DNA of 52,144 nucleotides, taken from NCBI RefSeq assembly GCF_029543245.1, contig NZ_JARQWV010000032.1, forward strand, positions 1 to 52,144, written 5' to 3'. Position numbers and translations under genes: made by a program. This DNA is from Caulobacter endophyticus. GTDB taxonomy: Bacteria > Pseudomonadota > Alphaproteobacteria > Caulobacterales > Caulobacteraceae. Under the pieces are notes generated by a model. That model searched no databases, was not told the DNA's origin, and worked only from the letters and a program-made list of their open reading frames with translations. Below are positions 42,125-49,389 of this stretch, piece by piece; positions within the stretch are counted from its first letter, which is position 1; each line of letters opens with the position of its first letter.

Positions 42125-42413
42125 GGTCGTCATCGCCGCGGCCATGAAAGACCCTGTCGCATCATCCCGCTCAGGCTTCCGGAATGCGAGCCTTCGGGCC
42201 AAGGCGGCTCACCACGGCCAACGAGGCCCGGCGCGGAACCCAAAGCATTTCAAGCGCCGCCGAGAAGCAAGCGGCCGCGGCCGCCGAAGCGCAGCGTTTT
42301 GGGCCAGAAGCAGGGCCAGTCCCTGGAGCCAGATCGCTTCCGCTGGCCGAAATAAAAGGTCTGCACCATGATGGTTTGCCGGCCGGCGGCCCGGAGCCGC
42401 GCCTGCTGCTCGA

Positions 42414-43193
42414 CTACAGCACAAGGTAGTCCGAGAGGTCCGTGAAGACGCCCTTGAGCGTAATCAACGAAGCATAGGCATCGCCGCCGCCATCAGGATC
42501 AAACCACAACGTCGTATAGCCGCCGGATATCTCGGCCATTAAATAGCCATCCCACGGCCTTTCGACCTTCGCGGCGAACAACGCCGTCAGATCGATCTGA
42601 TCTCCGGCCGAGAGGTCGTTGATCACGCCCCAGCCATCGCCCTCGAAACGGAACACGTCGCGACCCGCGCCGCCCGTCGCCTCGACCTGATGGCGGATGA
42701 TGAAAGTGTCATCGCCTCCATCCCCGAGCAGACGGACACGCGTGCCGCTATTGTCCGTGATCAGAGTGTCATTCCCAGCGCCTCCCGACGCGAAATGACC
42801 GGCGATTAGCAAATCATCGCCACGCCCCCCGACAAGTCGGTCAAACCCGCTGAGCACGTCGTCGCCCGATCCGCCGACGAGCTCGAAGGCGACCACGTGG
42901 TCCAGGCCCGTTTGAGACCCTGCCACGCCGTTCTTGGTCACAATGATCGGTGAGGCCGCCTGTTCATAGGAGACCTTCCCCCCGGGCGCGAGGATACTAT
43001 CCTCGGCCGGGTCAAGCGGAACCTTTACACTCAAAGGCAGACTAAGGGCGACGCTATCGAGCAGTTCGCTCTCATTGGAGACGCCAAGCTCTTCAAAACT
43101 GATGATCAATTGGTCCAACTCGCCCTCCACAACTGTCAGCGAGGCTGGAGCCCAGCGATGAAGAGCGGGTAAACGGCCTGCCGGATGCGACAA
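42414..43193 (-). CDS. Short RTX calcium-binding protein
   Basis: 259 aa. Five glycine/aspartate nonapeptide-like repeats lie between about 105 and 185 (GGSGDDVLSG, GGRGDDLLIA, GGAGNDTLIT, GDGGDDTFII, GGAGRDVFRF). The C-terminal about 70 residues (INDLSAGDQIDL to LITLKGVFTDLSDYLVL) look like the serralysin/M10-type C-terminal domain that ends in a type I secretion signal. There is no catalytic domain: it is either a stand-alone RTX unit or the 3' end of a larger decayed protein. The PrtD-type exporter 2.6 kb away could handle it. Confidence 0.78.
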   Translation of the reverse strand: MSHPAGRLPALHRWAPASLTVVEGELDQLIISFEELGVSNESELLDSVALSLPLSVKVPLDPAEDSILAPGGKVSYEQAASPIIVTKNGVAGSQTGLDHVVAFELVGGSGDDVLSGFDRLVGGRGDDLLIAGHFASGGAGNDTLITDNSGTRVRLLGDGGDDTFIIRHQVEATGGAGRDVFRFEGDGWGVINDLSAGDQIDLTALFAAKVERPWDGYLMAEISGGYTTLWFDPDGGGDAYASLITLKGVFTDLSDYLVL

Positions 43194-43294
43194 TCGGCGC
43201 AGAGACGTGCTCGGCGGGCATCCGCAATGACTCTCGACTGCTGCGCATGGGAGATAATCGATCTAAGGTTGCGAGCGCTCAGGGAGCCTTGGCC

Positions 43295-43441
43295 ATGACG
43301 ACGATGCTTGAAGTGCTTCGATATGGCGGTTCCCATTGGGGTTTCAGCGCCCTTGGCGGGCTCACTGGTCTCTATGTTGTCTGGATCCTCGTTCGCACCG
43401 CCTATGGCTCAGGCGCTCGCGACGAGCCGCCGCAGCGTTGA
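43295..43441 (+). CDS. Small single-pass membrane protein (tentative)
   Basis: 48 aa from ATG 43295, with GGGAG about 9 nt upstream. One helix (GFSALGGLTGLYVVWILV) and a short polar tail. Unrecognised; divergent from the short RTX gene. Small size makes chance an open possibility. Confidence 0.35.
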   Translation: MTTMLEVLRYGGSHWGFSALGGLTGLYVVWILVRTAYGSGARDEPPQR

Positions 43442-43604
43442 GCAGCCGACGGCCGGTTTTGATTGTTCCGGAGAGGTTCAGCGCTGAGCGACCGCGCACC
43501 TGCTTTCCGGCGTCAAAACCCGCATTCCAGCCAAGCTTGTAATCGATTTCTTCAACCTATGCGTCCAATTATCGCAGGTAGGGGGCGTCGATAGGAGACT
43601 CGGG

Positions 43605-43937
43605 ATGAGTTCTGCACCCATATTCGTGACCTCTGCGAGTGTCGGATCAGCAAGCGACACCAGCATGATCGTGTTCTTCAGCCCTTCGGGACCGTTCAAG
43701 GACGGCGAGGTGCAGAGCGAGACGTCATCGCGCCTGGTGATGTCCCATCAAGGTTTTCTCGCGTTCGCTGCGACCGTAGCGGCCCATGCGGAAGAGATAA
43801 AAGCCAGGGCCAGGCGGCTGCAGGAAGCGGCAGAGGCGCAACGTGTCGCCGAAAAGGTTGCCGCGGAACGTCGTCGAGTCGATGAGAGCGAGGCTGAGGC
43901 CGCCCCGCCAAACCTGCCTTTTGTACCCTTGCACTGA
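43605..43937 (+). CDS. Hypothetical protein with C-terminal coiled coil
   Basis: 110 aa from ATG 43605 with AGGAG 8 nt upstream. An N-terminal beta-rich part (SMIVFFSPSGPFKDGE, VMSHQGFLAFAATVAAH) is followed by a charged helix of about 40 residues rich in Ala, Glu and Arg (EEIKARARRLQEAAEAQRVA) that could dimerise, and a Pro-rich tail. No family recognised; composition and ribosome site suggest a real gene. Confidence 0.62.
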   Translation: MSSAPIFVTSASVGSASDTSMIVFFSPSGPFKDGEVQSETSSRLVMSHQGFLAFAATVAAHAEEIKARARRLQEAAEAQRVAEKVAAERRRVDESEAEAAPPNLPFVPLH

Positions 43938-44032
43938 CCCTCAGCTCTGCGAGCGCTGGCCGGGAGAAAAAGCTTCGCCCTGTCGCGGAGCGGGGCCGGG
44001 CAGCACCTGCGCCTCTGGCCGACCGACTGTGG

Positions 44033-44287
44033 TCATCTAGCCTGGGCGAGTTCTCGAACGACCCGAGCCTTCTGCTTGGCGCGCCCTAATCCCCGCGGTC
44101 CACCAGGATCGCCTACGTCTTGGGCGACGGGGCAGGGGGGGGCGCCGGCCAGTTGGATAGCGTTGGGCGCGCGGGAGAAGAGTTCGAGCAAAAAGGGCCA
44201 GCTGTCGTCTTTGGTCTTGCCGACGCGATAGAACTGTTTTGCCCTCGCCGCCGGTTTGGGCGTGCTCACAGGCGCCGATTTCGACAA
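44033..44287 (-). CDS. Hypothetical small protein (doubtful)
   Basis: Open frame of 84 codons with only TTG 44287 or GTG 44266 available as starts. AKQFYRVGKTKDDSWPFLLELF reads like protein, while the C-terminus is Gly/Pro/Arg-rich. It directly follows a scrap of istA and could be part of the same decayed element. Confidence 0.25.
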   Translation of the reverse strand: MSKSAPVSTPKPAARAKQFYRVGKTKDDSWPFLLELFSRAPNAIQLAGAPPCPVAQDVGDPGGPRGLGRAKQKARVVRELAQAR

Positions 44288-44345
44288 AGGCCCAGAAAAC
44301 GGCGGGCGAACTATAGCTCAAGGGCTTCAACGTGCGGTACGACGT

Positions 44346-44408
44346 CGAGATCTTGCCCCGAGCGAAGTGCTCGCGCCGGATCTTCGCCACCGTCTCCATT
44401 ACCATCAT
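44346..44408 (-). pseudogene. IS21-family istA N-terminal scrap
   Basis: The first about 21 codons read METVAKIRREHFARGK, the conserved opening of IS21-family IstA transposases (compare METVAKIRRxxFVQGKSIK). Homology is lost immediately after. No istB, no terminal repeats and no target duplication are visible; only a relic remains. Confidence 0.55.
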
Positions 44409-44472
44409 CCCCGTCTCGATCCACGGCTACACAAGCTGCCGATCCGGCCACCAAAGCCTCAAGGACAGGGGC

Positions 44473-45612
44473 TCATTTTTGGACGCCGATATCCCCGAGA
44501 TGGGGGTCACTTTTGCTAGCCGAAGCACACCCCAGCGTCTGCAGTTTTCCCGCGATACGCGCACCAAGCGCGATGCCGCGCCGCTCGATACCGTAGTAGG
44601 TCGCCGCCGACAGGACGTAGGATCCGACGACTGTGGCCAGGACCACGCCGGCGCTAAGGCTCGCACCCGTGAGCCCCAAGCGGCTAAAAACAACAATCGA
44701 GCTGTAGAGTGGGATCATATGGATCAGGTAGACAGAATAGGATGTCTCCCCCAGCCATCGCAGCAGCGATGAGGACAAAACCCGCTCGATAGGCGCGCCA
44801 ATTACCGGCAACCGCCCGACCGTTGCTGTCAACGCGACAAACCACACGCCAAGCGCGACGACCTGGAATTTACCCTCAAGCGCGATCACGCCGGTCGCAG
44901 CCGCTAGGATCAGGCCCAGGGCCGTCAAACTCGGGCCGCGCGTTACGAGGAAGTAGCTGGCCCCGCCAATGACGAAGTGCAGAATCTTCGCTCCCAGGAA
45001 AGCTTTGCCGAAAAGGGGTGAAATCGCCAACAGCGCCAGCACGATGATGGCTGCAAGCCACCAGCGCTTTGACGATGTCGCGCACGCCAGCAGCGCAGGA
45101 GCAACGAGGTAGAACTGCCATTCCAGCGATATGCTCCAGGCCTGACCCAGGATCGTGAAGGCCGCGCGAGGCGAGATCGCCTCTGGAATCAAACCTTGAG
45201 CAAGTGGAATATGTGTAAGCAGGTGAAGGGGGAGATTGACCCCAGCTTCTTCGACCAGTCGAAGTCGCGAAACGTTCGCGGGCGATAGTGCAGAGACTTG
45301 CGCCCACGCTTCCTGCTGGACGTCCAAGAGCAGCGCTGAAAGGAAAAGCGCAATCAGGTAGAGGGGAAAAATCCTGAACCCGCGCCGCAGAATGTAAACT
45401 CCGAACGGTTCGTCTTTCACGTCGAGTAGTCGCGTGATGACGAATCCGGACAGCAGTATGAAGACGTCGACGGCAAGGGTGCTGCGCCCGATAAGCCCAA
45501 GCTGCCAGCCGAATGTCGCCGCTAGATGACCCGCGATCACCCAGAGCGCCATCAACCCCCGAAGCCCTTCAAGGCCCGCAATCTTCGCTTGCGCCGGTCG
45601 CTGCGCCGCCAT
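44473..45612 (-). CDS. Acyltransferase-3 family membrane protein (OafA/YrhL-like)
   Basis: 379 aa from ATG 45612 with a strong GGAGGAG 5 nt upstream. About ten membrane helices. LEGLRGLMALWVIAGHL carries the R/H motif (RGL...H) of acyltransferase-3, and VDVFILLSGFVITRLL, YILRRGFRIFPLY and WSISLEWQFYLVAPALL with the SxxxEWxFY motif are family hallmarks. It adds acetyl or other acyl groups to a cell-surface or exported glycan. It lies 157 bp downstream of the HlyD gene on the same strand, which suggests a surface-polysaccharide setting for this secretion locus. Confidence 0.9.
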   Translation of the reverse strand: MAAQRPAQAKIAGLEGLRGLMALWVIAGHLAATFGWQLGLIGRSTLAVDVFILLSGFVITRLLDVKDEPFGVYILRRGFRIFPLYLIALFLSALLLDVQQEAWAQVSALSPANVSRLRLVEEAGVNLPLHLLTHIPLAQGLIPEAISPRAAFTILGQAWSISLEWQFYLVAPALLACATSSKRWWLAAIIVLALLAISPLFGKAFLGAKILHFVIGGASYFLVTRGPSLTALGLILAAATGVIALEGKFQVVALGVWFVALTATVGRLPVIGAPIERVLSSSLLRWLGETSYSVYLIHMIPLYSSIVVFSRLGLTGASLSAGVVLATVVGSYVLSAATYYGIERRGIALGARIAGKLQTLGCASASKSDPHLGDIGVQK

Positions 45613-45769
45613 CGAACTCCTCCGTGCGAACACTTGGAAATTTGAATGAGCCACAAGTGGGGCGAAGTTTGGATCCTCATCGCGGCAAGGCGGGATTAAT
45701 AAGACTTTTCGACGCCTGTCGCCTCATGACCCACGCCATGTTCTGAAGCTTTGCTTGGAATATGTACAG

Positions 45770-47116
45770 TCAGCTTTCCCGACCAAACCGCCAGAATGTT
45801 TGGGTGATCGGATCTATCAGGTAAGCCAGGGCCGAACGCTTGCGCAGTGGTACGAGCACCTCAACCGGCATGCCGGCCTGCAGCCGCGTTTGCGCGCCCC
45901 TTACGGCACGGATCTTGTCGAGCTCGGCCTCCGGGACGGCGATCTCGGCGCTGAAATATTGCGCACCGGTCTTTTCATCCGTCAGGCTGTCGGCGGAGAT
46001 TGTTTCCAAGCGCCCATCGACCAGAGGAAGCTTCTTGTCGTGGATGGTGCTGAACCGCACCTGAGTGCGTTGGCCAACGCTGAGATCGTCGACATCCGCT
46101 GGCGACACCTTGGCTTGGATGACGAGGCGCCGGTTCTGGGGAACAATCTCCATCAAGGTCTGGTTGGGGGCGGCGACGCCGCCAACCGTAAACACCTTCA
46201 GGCCCACCACTTTTCCAGAGGTGGGGGCCCGAACGATGGCGCGAGACAGCTGTTCTCGCGCCGCGGACAGCTTAGGCTGCAATTCGTCTAGCTTGACTTG
46301 CACCTCGCGCATTTGATCGGCGATCTCCTCCATCCGCTCGCGCTCCAGAGAGAGCAGTTGCAGCCGCGACTCGCCGATGGCTTCGCGTGATCGGGCGATT
46401 TGAGCTCGGTAGGCGCCGTCTTCGCCGGCGAGAGAGGCGGCGTTTCGCTCGAGCGCCAAAACGCGCGTTTGGGGCGCATAGCCCTCGTCAGCGAGCGCTT
46501 TGACGCCGCGCAGTTCTTTCGAGACCAGGTCCTGTTGCCGCCGATTGGCGTCCAGCTGCCGTTCGGCCCCGCTCGTCTGCTCAGCCAACTGGCGCGACCT
46601 CTGAACCAGGACGCCCCTCTGGGTGCTCAACGCTGCTCTACGCGCAGCAAAATGGCGGCGCTGAAGCTCAAGCGCCTCTGCGGCCAACGGGCGATCCTCG
46701 GACGCGATCGCGGCAAATTCCGCCGGAGGCGAGAGACTGGGCGCGCCGTCTCGCTCCGCCTGCAATCGCGCCCGCTGGGCCCAAAGCGCATAGACCTCCG
46801 CCGTGAGGCCTCGCTCGACGCTGCGCACTTCCGAAGCGGAGAGCTCGAGCAGAACTTGGCCCTTCTTGACGTTTTCGCCCTCCTGAACAGCCAGGCGCGT
46901 TACGATGCCCCCATCGCGCACCTGCACCGCCTGGCGGTTGCCCGCGACGGCGATCAGGCCGTGAGCGTACGAGCCGGCGTCTAGAGGCGTGAGCGCAGCC
47001 CACCCGAGGAAGGCCACGAAGAAGGCGCCCGCAATAAGAGCGCCAATCTTGAGAGTGGCGTCGGGCTGATCGGGCAAGCGCGTATAGGCTTTGTCGCCGA
47101 CGAGTTCAGCGCTCAT
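45770..47116 (-). CDS. Type I secretion periplasmic adaptor (HlyD/PrtE family)
   Basis: 448 aa. A short cytoplasmic N-terminus and one helix (about 24-42) are followed by the half-lipoyl motif DGGIVTRLAVQEGENVKKGQVLLEL, a long alpha hairpin (about 95-290), the second half motif APTSGKVVGLKVFTVGGVAAPNQ, and a C-terminal barrel with RLQAGMPVEVLVPLRKRSAL, the PrtE/HlyD end signature. It starts 1 bp after the ABC gene. Shorter and more PrtE-like than the adaptor at 2431, it belongs to a second, distinct exporter. Confidence 0.93.
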   Translation of the reverse strand: MSAELVGDKAYTRLPDQPDATLKIGALIAGAFFVAFLGWAALTPLDAGSYAHGLIAVAGNRQAVQVRDGGIVTRLAVQEGENVKKGQVLLELSASEVRSVERGLTAEVYALWAQRARLQAERDGAPSLSPPAEFAAIASEDRPLAAEALELQRRHFAARRAALSTQRGVLVQRSRQLAEQTSGAERQLDANRRQQDLVSKELRGVKALADEGYAPQTRVLALERNAASLAGEDGAYRAQIARSREAIGESRLQLLSLERERMEEIADQMREVQVKLDELQPKLSAAREQLSRAIVRAPTSGKVVGLKVFTVGGVAAPNQTLMEIVPQNRRLVIQAKVSPADVDDLSVGQRTQVRFSTIHDKKLPLVDGRLETISADSLTDEKTGAQYFSAEIAVPEAELDKIRAVRGAQTRLQAGMPVEVLVPLRKRSALAYLIDPITQTFWRFGRES

Positions 47117-47117
47117 T

Positions 47118-48863
47118 TTATGATCCCGTGCGGCTGATGACCGGAGGCCGCTTAACCGCGCTCGCGCGCTGGGCCATTTCCTTCATGACCTCTTCGCGGG
47201 GGCCATCGCGTTCGACGCGTCCCTCGACAAGAAGAACCAGCCGGTCGGCGCTGCTAAGAATGGCCGCCCGGTGAGCGACGATAATCACTGCACCACCCCG
47301 CTTTCGCACGAGCCTTACCGCCGCCGCAAGCGCTGCCTCCCCTTCGGCGTCGAGCGCCGAGTTGGGCTCGTCCAGGACGATCAACACTGGATCGCGATAG
47401 AGGGCTCGCGCAAGCGCGATGCGTTGAGCCTGTCCAGCCGATAGCCCCCGCCCGCCCAGGCCCAGGACCGTGTCGTAGCCTCTAGGCAGTTGAAGGATTA
47501 GCTCGTGGACGCCGGCGGTCTGAGCCGCCGCGATGACGGCCGCATCGATCGCCTCGGCGCTGCGCTCTTCGTCGGCGACTTCGAAGCGCGCGATGTTGTC
47601 GCGGATCGTGCCAGCCATTAGGCCCGAGTCTTGAGGCAGGTAGCCGACATGCCGACCTAGCCGATCCGCCGTCCAATCCAAAAGGTTGGCCCCGTCCAGG
47701 CGCACGAGTCCCGCATCCGGGCTGACGGCGCCGGCGGCAAGTTTGGCCAGGGTCGTCTTGCCGGCTCCGCTGGGTCCGATGACGCCGACGATCTCGCCCG
47801 GCTCCACCCTCAAGGTAACGCCCCGCAGCAGCAGCGCGCTCTGGCCGGGAGCGCGGACTGACGCCTGCTCTAGACTGAGAACGCCGCGTGGCGCGGGCAG
47901 TTGCGTGCCGCCGCGACCTGCATCGGTCTCGGAAAAGAGCCGTAGGAGATTATTCATCGCGTTCCGGGCCTGGCCAACGACGGTCCAGGATCCAACCAGC
48001 TGTTCGACCGGCTGTAGGGCGCGGCTAAGCAGCACCGAAGCGGCGATGATGGAGCCGGCCGATATCTGGCGCTCCACCGCGAGCCATGCGCCCAGGCCCA
48101 AGGCCGCTGACTGGAGAAACAGACGCACAAATTTTGTCGCAGCCGCATAGCGTCCGCCGGTGAATTGAGCCTTCGCAACCAGGTCCAGCCCTCGGCTGCG
48201 CTCGGAGAGCTGACGCTCGCGAAGATTGCGCCCCATCCCGAGCGCGCGAACGGTCTCAGCATTTGAGGCCGAAGCCTCCTGCACGGCATAGGCCACGGCC
48301 TGGGCCTGGGCCGCGTCCTGCTGCCGAGTGCGCGTCGCCTTTTCATTGGCCAGGGCCAGCCACACCAGCAGCACGCCGCCGGCGACGGTGAGAGCGCCCA
48401 GGGCAGGGTGGATCAAGAACGCCACAAGCGCGTAGAACGGGGTCCACGGCGCGTCGATCACAGCCAACGCCGCAGGGCCAGTGAGAGCGGCGCGAACCGT
48501 GTCGAAGTCGCGCATTCCCTGCTGAGTGGTCGCCGGGCCCAACCGGCTCATAAGTCGCGTCAGGATCGGTCCGCCCAGCACGCGATCAAGGCGCAGGCTC
48601 GCCAAGATAAGCAACCGGCCCCGCACCGCCTCCAGCGCCGCCAGGGTGGCGAGGGCAAAAGCAACAACCCCTGTGAGATAGAGCAGGGTAAGGCGTCCCT
48701 CCGTGGGAACCACCCGATCATAGACCTGCATCATATAGATCGTCGGCGCGATGTAGAGAATGTTCATCAGCGCGCTGAATACCGCCACCCCTACAAAGTG
48801 TCGGCGGCACGTCCTGACGGCGTCGGCCAGTACGCTGGGTATCGGGCCGTCAAGCAGCTTCAC
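47118..48863 (-). CDS. Type I secretion ABC transporter, PrtD type
   Basis: 581 aa from GTG 48863, with GGGAG 7 nt upstream; no good ATG start fits the family. There is no C39-like domain, the membrane domain follows at once (about 20-300), and the nucleotide-binding domain shows Walker A GPSGAGKTT (near 361), the PrtD-style signature LSAGQAQRIALARAL (near 471), Walker B VLIVLDEPNSALDAEGE and AHRAA. PrtD-type exporters typically move RTX proteases, lipases and S-layer or adhesin proteins. The large RTX gene starting divergently at 49390 and the short RTX gene at 42414 are likely substrates. Confidence 0.94.
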   Translation of the reverse strand: MKLLDGPIPSVLADAVRTCRRHFVGVAVFSALMNILYIAPTIYMMQVYDRVVPTEGRLTLLYLTGVVAFALATLAALEAVRGRLLILASLRLDRVLGGPILTRLMSRLGPATTQQGMRDFDTVRAALTGPAALAVIDAPWTPFYALVAFLIHPALGALTVAGGVLLVWLALANEKATRTRQQDAAQAQAVAYAVQEASASNAETVRALGMGRNLRERQLSERSRGLDLVAKAQFTGGRYAAATKFVRLFLQSAALGLGAWLAVERQISAGSIIAASVLLSRALQPVEQLVGSWTVVGQARNAMNNLLRLFSETDAGRGGTQLPAPRGVLSLEQASVRAPGQSALLLRGVTLRVEPGEIVGVIGPSGAGKTTLAKLAAGAVSPDAGLVRLDGANLLDWTADRLGRHVGYLPQDSGLMAGTIRDNIARFEVADEERSAEAIDAAVIAAAQTAGVHELILQLPRGYDTVLGLGGRGLSAGQAQRIALARALYRDPVLIVLDEPNSALDAEGEAALAAAVRLVRKRGGAVIIVAHRAAILSSADRLVLLVEGRVERDGPREEVMKEMAQRASAVKRPPVISRTGS

Positions 48864-49389
48864 AGTTGTTCTCCCTGAGCGTGCGCCGGCGCGGCAGGAT
48901 GCAAGGACGCGCACTATGCGCCGATGGCCAGCGTTCGACGAGTCGTAGCCTGATGCGCTGGCCCGCGCCACCTGCGGGAAGAAGGCCGCCCTCATATAGT
49001 CAAGTTTGATCGCCGGCAGATCGCGGCGCAAATGCGGTCAAACTTTGAGACTACACCGGAGAGCGTCGTTCTCAGAACGGCGAGATATAGCGTCCGAGGT
49101 GCGACCAATTGTTCCTGCGTGCGACAAAATGGAACAGGATATTCGCCCTCAAATCTCAAATTGATCTTAGGTGAATGCGGCAAACTGTCCCGCGTTGCCC
49201 TTCAGTCATTGCACATAGATACCGCTGCTATCGCTAAAAACCCTTATCCGGATTGGGTTTAATCTTTTGTTATCCCTGCTTTTCTCAAATGTTAATGCTA
49301 GTTAGCGACATTCTGTAACCGTGCAGGAACGTTCAGACGCCGATATTTTCCTACGACATCGTCACGTGCTCTGGGATCAGCTCCGCAAA
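48864..49389. other. AT-rich divergent promoter region between exporter and beta-helix gene
   Basis: 526 bp without a convincing gene. From about 49010 the DNA is AT-rich compared with the coding flanks, consistent with promoters in both directions. A TTAA-N6-TTAG pair at 49292-49305 only approximates a CtrA site. The ribosome site for the 49390 start is weak (GGGA 15 nt upstream). Confidence 0.5.

Noticed and set aside
42184..42429. 81-codon plus-strand ORF after SemiSWEET
   Set aside because: Ala/Gly/Arg-rich, no ribosome site and no recognisable fold; it runs into the 3' end of the RTX gene on the other strand.
49292..49305. TTAA-N6-TTAG before the large RTX gene as a CtrA box
   Set aside because: Spacing is 6, not 7, and the second half is imperfect.
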